This document shows, in pieces, positions 56,391 to 64,000 of a stretch of 64,000 bases of DNA. The notes beneath the pieces were generated by a model that was not told the DNA's origin, did no database searches, and saw only the letters and a program-made list of their open reading frames with translations. A program made the position numbers and the translations under genes. Numbering within the stretch: position 1 is the stretch's first letter; every line of letters begins with the position of its first letter. Origin of the DNA: Zantedeschia hybrid cultivar (taxonomy: Eukaryota; Streptophyta; Magnoliopsida; Alismatales; Araceae); contig JARZZO010000014.1 of the NCBI GenBank assembly GCA_030544215.1, forward strand, positions 19,874,234 to 19,938,233, written 5' to 3'.

Positions 56391-58286
56391 CTTCTTTGCC
56401 ACCGCATAGCGCTCACGCCACCCTCTTTCTAGTGCTGCATAGTGCATATGATTCCCCTGAACCCTCGTTTGAAGACTACATTCACTCTTGAAAACCATGT
56501 CCACTCTTGCCCAGCCTCCTTTTGGCTTCCAAAGGCAAAACGACCGATGCTGGGCAACATCATCAAAAATGAAGAATTGAAGCACGTGTGCATGAGTTTA
56601 CGTTCAGATTGCGTTGGATAACACTGAAGATTTAACTTTAAAACAAGAAACTCGCTTCTTACATATGAGCAACAATGAAGAGTTGAATACTGAATGATGC
56701 AGACTTTGATAACTTCGCGACAACCTTTGACTAGATGACATGTCTATCATTTTTCTCTTAAAATTGATTATGATAGTTGAACACAAAACATATATTATAT
56801 GTCAATATATATATATTATATAATTTATTAAGTAATGTAAATAGAAATATAAATCCTCCCTTCTAGCAAGAATACGTATGTGAGACAAGAGCACTGTGTA
56901 TCTCAAGCACATAGATTGAGACTACATGCATGCCGGATAGAAAGCGAGGTTATGTATACAACAATGTATTCCTGATTAAAATATAAGGTGGAAGATTGTG
57001 CGCTTCACATACCACCATGTAAATCATACTAAAGCCGAAGATGGAGAGGAGTGCGTGCTGCTTCCTGTTTCGTATTAGAGAAGGTCAGAGACGGATAGAA
57101 ATTAAGGAGGAAAACAGAAGATATATACGTGTGTCTTGCTCTGTGTTGCGGACGGCAGAGGAAGAACTCCCTTGCTGCTCCGCCCGGGAGTCCTAATGGG
57201 TGCTGCGAAGTGAAGGGTGAAGAGAATTACCCGTGAAAGAAATTACGAGGTCCTCGCGAGAGAGTTGAAGAGTGCGTGAAATCCTCCTCGCGTCAAGCTA
57301 GCGATAAGCCACGGGCGAGAGCAATGGGACTACTTCTGACCCCGGTTGCAAATTTAACCAATATGTTCGATGAACAGTAGGTAAGACTACTTACCAAGAA
57401 CTCGAGTCAGCTTATTTATTAAGTGAAATAAATTAGTTTGAATAAAACTTTGAGCTTGATTCACTAAAAGAGTCATTTAGGAACGTCGACTCGATTATAC
57501 TCGTGAACAAGTTCATTTAAATACTCAGTAAAGACTCGTTTTAATATTTGCTAAGAACTCGTTAAAATACTATTAATTTTTTTTTAAAATATATTTAATT
57601 ATTATATTAAAGAATAAATTTAGTAGCTAAGATATTTAATATTTTGTAGAGTTTTCTATCAAATAATTAGGAGAACAAACAACTTACTATTCACTCTAAT
57701 TTAGTTTGATATTATATATTTAAATTTAAAATTTTTTAAACCAAATATAACATAGATTCATCGAACTGAAGAGCTACTCGATATTCGACTCAAACTCATT
57801 TAGTGTCTAATGAATTAAGTTTGAACGATCATTATAGAAACTCGACTGGAATCCGAACTCGATTAAACTTAACCGAATTAAATTTGAGCAGAGTAAAACT
57901 CGGATCAACTAGACTCGTTTGCATCCTTAGAATTCTGACAAGTTAAGAAAAATAATAACTTTTAGTTAAAAGTTATCCAACACCCCCCTTAGGAAGGGTA
58001 TTTTCTTATGGATTCCTGGATCTGCCTCCCAGGGACTGAGAGCCAGTTTCTAGGGTTCCTGGAAGCGGCATTGTTGTCACTTACTGTGGCTTTGGTTATG
58101 ACTTGAAAACGGATTTCGAAAATCCATACCACGCACATTTGCATCGCGCTTCTCTTAATTAGAGACTACACGAGTAGGACGCTACGGTGGGCGGCGTAAG
58201 AAGAACCGCTGAAGTAGGAGGCCAGCTATTGCGTACAAGAACCTCCGCTACCTCCCCGTGCCCCATGCGACGCCGTTGGGGATCCC
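56391..58286. other. Intergenic, no gene seen
   Basis: AT-rich except for 57030-57340. A possible TIR element lies at about 57348-57929 (GGTTGCAAATTTAACC; right end inverted CTAAGGATGCAAACGAG). No coding sequence is supported. Confidence 0.4.
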
Positions 58287-58342
58287 CACGTGGCATCGTC
58301 TGCCCGAGGACAACAAGCGAGAAAGAGATGCGGCGACACGTG
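58287..58342 (+). promoter_or_regulatory. Two G-box/ABRE-type motifs before the second WAT1-type gene
   Basis: CCCCACGTGGCAT (core CACGTG 58287-58292) and GACACGTGGGG (core 58337-58342), 50 bp apart and about 320-380 bp before the TATA box. G-boxes with ACGTGG(C) are bound by bZIP (abscisic-acid-responsive) and bHLH factors. The surrounding 58150-58660 is GC-rich promoter DNA; its ORFs are not genes. Confidence 0.5.
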
Positions 58343-58663
58343 GGGCGCGGGAGAAGCGCTGCCGAGTCACGGGAAACAGCTCTCGCTTCTGGGGGGATGC
58401 CTAATTACGTAAATGCCCCCGCACCAACAAATTCGGGTGATTGAAACAGAAGCGGCCGACTAGTAAGGCCATCCGTCAGGCTATGGAAGCTTCTCGCTCA
58501 GACGTGTGTCGCCGTCGACCGACCGACGTGGAACCGTCGGAACTTTCTATTGGGCGAGGGCTGAGACCTCTACATGACGTCCGGGCCAAGAAATGTCCCG
58601 CGCAACCTTCCCTCTGGCTAAGAGGACGCCGGACCAGGTCGCTGTGTCTTTCTCCTTTGCGGT

Positions 58664-58671
58664 TATAAATA
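58664..58671 (+). promoter_or_regulatory. TATA box of the second WAT1-type gene
   Basis: TATAAATA in GGTTATAAATAGAAC, a near-consensus plant TATA box. It would give a leader of about 230 nt that is CT-rich. Confidence 0.65.
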
Positions 58672-58927
58672 GAACTACTGTGTTGTTTCCTTGCTTCGTG
58701 ACAACAGAGCGAGAGGAAGAGAGAGAGGCCCGGGCCCTTGTAGCCTCTTCTTCTTCAAGGCCTCTCGCTCGCTGTCTTGCCACGTTCTAGCTGTAGTAAT
58801 CTTACTGACGATCTTCTTCTTCATCTCTCTCTCTCTCTCGGCTGTAGCGGGATCTTTCGTTCTTTGTTTCTTTTCTTGGAGGAAGGGAGAGTTTCTTTAA
58901 TTCGTAGTAGGATCCTTAAGGTTTTGC

Positions 58928-61571
58928 ATGGCTGTGGACATCCCTCACTTGGTGGATGGGTTGAAGCCGGCCGGGGGGATGGTGTTGGTACAGATAGTGT
59001 TCGCCGGTGTGAACATACTCTACAAGCTGGCTGCGAACGACGGGATGGATCTGAGGGTGCTGGTCGCCTACAGACACCTCTTCGGGATGGGCATCCTAGT
59101 TCCCCTGGCCTTCATCTTCGAAAGGTTCTCTCTCTCTCTCGTGTTGGAGTTTGGTTTTTTGATTCATGCATCATGAAGGCTTAAGGTTTTATGCTCGTAA
59201 TGTCTTTTAATAGTTCCATTCTTCCGCTGCTGTTGTTGATTTCCTCCTCGCGTACTTCTCTCCTTTTAAGACTGCATGGTATTGGGCTAAGTGCCCCGCC
59301 TACCTTGCATTCTCTCTCTCTCTCTTTCTCTCTCTCCATATATGTGTATATATCCCTTGTCCTTGGAAAGATTAACAGACAGAGAACAGATCTATCCTTC
59401 GGTTTTTATTGTTTTCAAGATCTGTGGGCTCCAGGATCTTTGTTTTCCTTTTCTCTCACATCCCTTGTTCTGATGCACTGTTCCTTATCTTTGCTTTCCA
59501 TGTGCAGGAAAGATCGCCCAAGACTCACCTGGACCATTCTTGTACAATCCTTCTTCTGTGGGTTGTTTGGGTAAGTGCTGAATCAAAAAAAGAAAAAAAG
59601 GAAGGAAAAAATCTTTAATTTTAATTTCTTGCTGCTTTGTGAAGAAATAGAGACGCGGGCCCTTAACGCTGAGTCGAACACCTTTTTGTGTATGGGTAAT
59701 TGGATGCGCAATAATTGTATCTAAGTCAACGGGAACACCACGAGCGGTTCCGCCTGGTCTCTTTTTTGAGGTAGTAACCGGGCAGCTTTCCCAAGTCCCA
59801 ACTAAATTTCGCGGGTTCCTCGCGGCGCCAGCTTGTTGGAACTTGGAACCGTTCTTTACGATTGTGACGTGGCCCAACACTGTAGCTAAGGCCCAACTAC
59901 TTTGTTACTTACGTTCCCTAGAGTCAGTTATAACTCTCAACTCTCATGGAAGTGGTTACTTTTGTAAAAAGAAGTTCCTTTTTTTATTTTTCATGGAACA
60001 ATTTAAAGACGGCAATGGTAGGTGTCCGCAGCATTTAATCTATTCAAAACTATAGATGGTCACATCTGAGATCTGATGTGGTTTAGAGGGCAGGTGGTGT
60101 TTATTAGCCCAGCAGTACACATAAGGGTTATTAGCCTCCCAGCTGTCCGAAGGGGAACCCAGAGAAGCCGATAACAAATCGAAGATTGACCTGATTAATC
60201 ACCACTGTTTAAGCCTTTATCTTCCTAATTAATGAAGCGGTTTAAAGCTTCTGCTTTCGTCTGTTTCGAAAGAACAACTCGGGCTTCTGTTTTGCAGAGG
60301 TACGCTGACGCAGAACCTGTACGTTGTCGCCATCAAGCTGACGACAGCCACCTTCACGACGGCCATCACGAACCTCAGTCCCGCCATAACCTTCGTCCTA
60401 GCAGTCATCTTCGGGTATATAGACCTCCTTCCTTTTTCTGGTAGCTTGCTTAAGATATTATATGCGCTGCTAGTTCTGTCCTGCGGTAAAGCCATGTTGT
60501 TGATTTCTTCTGTCTTGGAATCCGTTGAAGGCTGGAGAGGTTCCAGATACGGACGTTGTCTGGGAAGGCGAAGGTGGCGGGGACGGTGCTGGGCCTCGGC
60601 GGGGCGATGCTTCTGACCTTCTACAGGGGACCGGACGTCGTCATCTGGTCCAGCAAGGTCGACCTCCTCCGGGAACACGGCAAGCCGGGGCTGCAGGCGC
60701 ACCTAGAGCCTGGTAATCGCGTAATGGGATCATTGCTGGCTGTCGCCAGTTGTTTGTCTTATTCCATCTGGTTGATTGTTCAGGTGAATTTAAGGCGATT
60801 GACGACCTCCGGCTACCTTGGACTACGGATTTCTGACGTTGTGTTGTCTGTTTTTGTTGGGGCTTCCCCATCTGCATGCATGTCCTGGTGCAGGCAAAGA
60901 TGAGCAGGGGCTACCCAGCCGTCTATTCGAGTACGGCGTTGATGTGTACGATGGGGTCCTTGCAGTCGGTGACGTATGCCCTCTGCATGGAGAGGGACTG
61001 GACGCAGTGGAGGCTGCGGTTTGACATCCGGCTCCTCACAGTCGTCTATGCTGTGAGTGCTGAAACCGGACAATTACCTAAAATATGTATGTATAACATA
61101 TAAGTTTGTTTGATCACGTCTCATAAGTGAGTTCCACAGGGAGTAATAGCGTCCGGTGTGACCCTGATGGTAATGGCATGGTGTATCCGCATGAAAGGTC
61201 CACTGTTCGCTTCGGTTTTCAACCCTCTGATGCTCCTGATGGTGGCGATATTGGGCTCTCTCCTCCTCGACGAGAAACTGCACCTTGGAAGGTACCTATT
61301 GCCTTCGCTTGGAGGACATGGTATCATCCATTACTGTTTTCGCCTGCGCTAACATTGTTTTCGCTGTCCTTCCCTCGCCGATGGCAGCATTCTGGGGGCG
61401 GCGTTGATCGTGGGAGGGCTTTACCTGGTTCTGTGGGGGAAGGGAAGGGAATCCGCCAAAGTGGCAGAATTGCCGGTGACGAAGCCCGGCCACGACGTAG
61501 CGCAAGGTGACCAGGTTGGCAGGGCTGGTGGTCCGGCGGATGCCAAGCAGACGGGCAAGATCGACCCCTGA
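58928..61571 (+). CDS. WAT1/UMAMIT-type EamA transporter, second gene (7 exons)
   Basis: 374 residues. Exons 58928-59124, 59508-59570, 60298-60414, 60531-60783, 60894-61052, 61140-61291, 61388-61571; all GT-AG, phases agree. Exons 2-6 have the same lengths (63, 117, 253, 159, 152) as in the gene at 43935. First EamA half: GMVLVQIVFAGVNILYKLAA, VLVAYRHLFGMGILVPLAFI, and LTQNLYVVAIKLTTATFTTA followed by NLSPAITFVLAV, a textbook family motif. Then FYRGPDV and a polar loop. Second half: YSIWLIVQAKMSRGYPAVYS, WTQWRLRFD, AWCIRMKGPLFASVFNPLML, LLLDEKLHLG, GGLYLVLWGKGRE, and a short hydrophilic tail. Expected to be an integral membrane exporter of small metabolites; the substrate is unknown. Exons are much richer in GC than the introns. 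Fairly sure of all exon borders. Confidence 0.93.
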
Positions 61572-64000
61572 ACTAAAATGGACGGCTAGGGATCATAAAA
61601 ATAGCTGGCTAGCTTCGGCCTGCTGACTCTTCAGGCTTCAGGCCAATTTTTTCCTCGTGCGGTGCTTTCTCCTGCACTGACTGTGATGAGTGAGCGCCTC
61701 CGAGGTTTAAACTTTAGCTTAGTATCGTTAGAGTTAGAAAGCTACCTTAATCGTCATTAGATGAGTAAGTGTAAAATGGTAGCAATGCCGAGAAAGGCCA
61801 AAGGAAAATCCAAAATAATGAAAAAGAAAAAACTTCACAACTCTCAGCTTCTCTCATTGCTTTTAGTTGTATGAAGTGTGAACTACTTCCCAACACGTTT
61901 GTCCAGCTAGCATTAGCTATTATGTGGGGTGACATGTTTCACTTATATGGGAACAAAAACATGGAGTTCGATGGTATGGACGTCAAGTCTCATAGTCACC
62001 CTTCACTATCTATCTATGTATCTATTAGCAATATCAAAAGAGAGAATAACTATCAAAAGAAGGAGAAAAGTGACCTCTTTTAATTTAGGGGAAAATGATT
62101 AACCTTCTTTATTATGAATCTATATAACATATTAAAGGAGACTTTGGGGAGAGTGCTGTCCAAAAAGGTAAAGGAGAGAAATTGAGTGTTTTCTCCTATC
62201 CCCTTTTTCTATTATTTTCTTTTTGAACCACAAAATTTTACCAAGTGTGTTTCATTATTATCAGAAATGTGGCCAAGATGTTACACTTTTATCTTAATCT
62301 CGAAAACTAATTGCTTGAAAGAAAGAAACAACGGTTATGAGAAATGTGGGAGAGAGTGCATGCTCTGTATCTTATTATATGCTACTATGAATTATTATTA
62401 ATATTAATTCTACTTACCTCATTTTGACGAGATTAAAAAATTCTATGCATGTTAGGTAGGGATATCAATGATAATCGATAATTTGATCATCCCTATGTTT
62501 GATGGATTTAAATCAATAGTCTAATACTAATGACCCATTTAAAACTCCATGTGTACATTTATATCAACTCATAATAAAATATAAACATAAAATATACATG
62601 TAAATATAATGTTTTCCAGTGGATACGAAAAAGTTTAATCTTCATTACACATTTCATCCATTGTTCTCATTAAAGTTGAACTTTTAACTATAATTTTTAA
62701 GACTTACTATATAAATAGATTATTCTTTTCTACAATTTTTTTAAACTTAAGCAGAGTATGAAGAGACTCACCATTCACTAGATTCATCCATTCTAAGGAG
62801 AGAGAGAGAGAGAGAGAGAGTTTGACAACGGTTTTACAAAGGTTTCAAAATTTTCCGATTAACATTTTTTCCCTCAAAGCAACTTTTTCATAAATTTAAT
62901 TTTAAAATCAGTAAAATTGTATAGTTTTAAAGTCAGGAAGCTCTTGTTTGATTATTTGTAAAATGCTTCAATTTTCCACAAGTGCTCAGTTGCACGCAAT
63001 GTTCCCAGGGGCGATGTCATCGCCAGCCGCTGGAGATTTTAAGACTTGGAGATTTTAAAACCCTCCTCCTCAGCGCTAGCCGTCAGTATAATTGAGCTCC
63101 AGTGTTTTCGCCCTAACTAGCCGTTTGAATTGAAGTAGTGTTATTTATCTGTGTATATTTATATGATAATATTAAAATAGAGTTTTTATTTGACCGAGAA
63201 TTTTTTATAATTTTGATATATTTTTTTAAGATAAAAAGTGAGATCTACAAGGGAGACTTTTTAGTTCTACTTTATTTGCAAAATAAGTTATTACGTGGAG
63301 TCCACAGACGGAATGACTTATATTAGAATAATGGGTGTTTTGTTTTGATAGTTCTCTGGGGCCCGCTGATGGAATAAGAAGAATAAGTAATTTTTGGGTA
63401 TAAGATTGGATGACTTATTCTTCTTATTTTTCGAATACACTATTCTGCACCGGTATAAATCATTCCGTTTGTCAAAACAAAATTAAATTTATTATCTTCT
63501 TATTCGTCCTTATTTTTTTCCTATTCTCCGATCAGAGTGACGCTTAGAGTTTAGCTAAAATACTGCCGGTTGAAAAAAAATACGGTCCAGCCATAGTTAT
63601 CTAATGCCTTCCGATCAAGATCGGAGGGTGCGTGTGGCTCCCACCCCCGCGGAACATGTGGCTCTTGCGCCCTCCGATTTTGATTGGAGGGTGGCTTGGA
63701 GGCCCGGGGGCCGTAATAAGCTTTTGTAAAAGCCAGTTTGGCGACCAGATAGAACCGTTGAACTTTCTGAGAAAATTAATAAGTGAAATTAATTATATCC
63801 ATATATATAATAGTACTACTAGTATAATGCGAATGATCCGGCAGTGTTATTCTTCTCTGCCATCCATGCATGCGCCTTTAGCACCTCAAAATTATAGGAG
63901 AGGAGGTAGAAGGCACTTCCTATATGTTTGGCTTCAATCTATTCAGTCGAAATAGTATTTCTAACGCATGGAAGTCACCAATGTATAGTCAAATAATAAA
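61572..64000. other. Downstream intergenic DNA, no gene seen
   Basis: AT-rich. (GA)12 at 62798-62820. Near 63330-63480 two inverted words (GTGTTTTGTTTTGAT and CCGTTTGTCAAAACAAAAT) and GAATAAGAAGAATAAG/CTTATTCTTCTTATT suggest a MITE. Two CCCTCCGAT(T/C)-like inverted words lie at 63607-63690. No coding sequence is supported. Confidence 0.4.

Noticed and set aside
58187..58790. Several ORFs of 65-85 codons before the second WAT1-type gene
   Set aside because: They lie in the GC-rich promoter and leader, overlap each other on both strands and show no domain.

Overview
The window is nuclear DNA of a flowering plant. The evidence is spliced GT-AG genes of plant-specific families, AT-rich intergenic DNA with GC-rich exons, and plant transposon types (a Cassandra TRIM carrying 5S rRNA sequence, Copia and Gypsy LTR remnants, LINE remnants, and hAT-, Tourist- and Mutator-like miniature elements). 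The very GC-rich exons of two genes beside AT-rich ones would suit a monocot or an early-diverging angiosperm, but I cannot name the species.

Five protein genes can be supported. From left to right: (1) an intronless trihelix (GT-type) transcription factor, 4475-5845 (+). (2) An intronless 203-residue three-helix membrane protein of unknown function, 15726-16337 (+). (3) A seven-exon gene on the minus strand, 21261-34247, for a 315-residue protein with a mitochondrial-type presequence and a C-terminal J domain with HPD. It is nearly invisible as single ORFs; I rebuilt it from splice sites and reading phase. (4) and (5) Two seven-exon WAT1/UMAMIT-type (EamA) transporters, 43935-46099 and 58928-61571 (+). 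Their exons 2-6 have identical lengths and both encode 374 residues, but the sequences are strongly diverged.

Region by region: 1-3.7 kb holds a hAT-type MITE, a decayed Cassandra and a repeat that runs into the trihelix promoter. 7-15 kb is a nest: a Mutator-like element, a LINE-derived piece with a 14-bp target duplication inside it, and a 2.7-kb solo LTR with a 5-bp duplication inside that. The solo LTR carries twelve 22-bp palindromic modules with a constant 10-bp spacer. 21-34 kb is the J-protein gene, whose long introns hold a Cassandra with two further elements nested in it, a Copia tail with its LTR, a hAT MITE, two Tourist-like MITEs and a ~1-kb minisatellite. 35-43 kb and 46-58 kb are gene-poor and made mostly of MITEs and retroelement remnants. 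61.6-64 kb shows nothing clear.

The five genes do not form a pathway cluster; they are ordinary independent neighbours. The more unusual material is in the repeats: the palindromic module array in the solo LTR, a Mutator-like family built around CTCGAGAG words (three copies), a LINE-tail insertion flanked by ~210-bp direct repeats, and a minisatellite with trimeric higher-order structure inside an intron.
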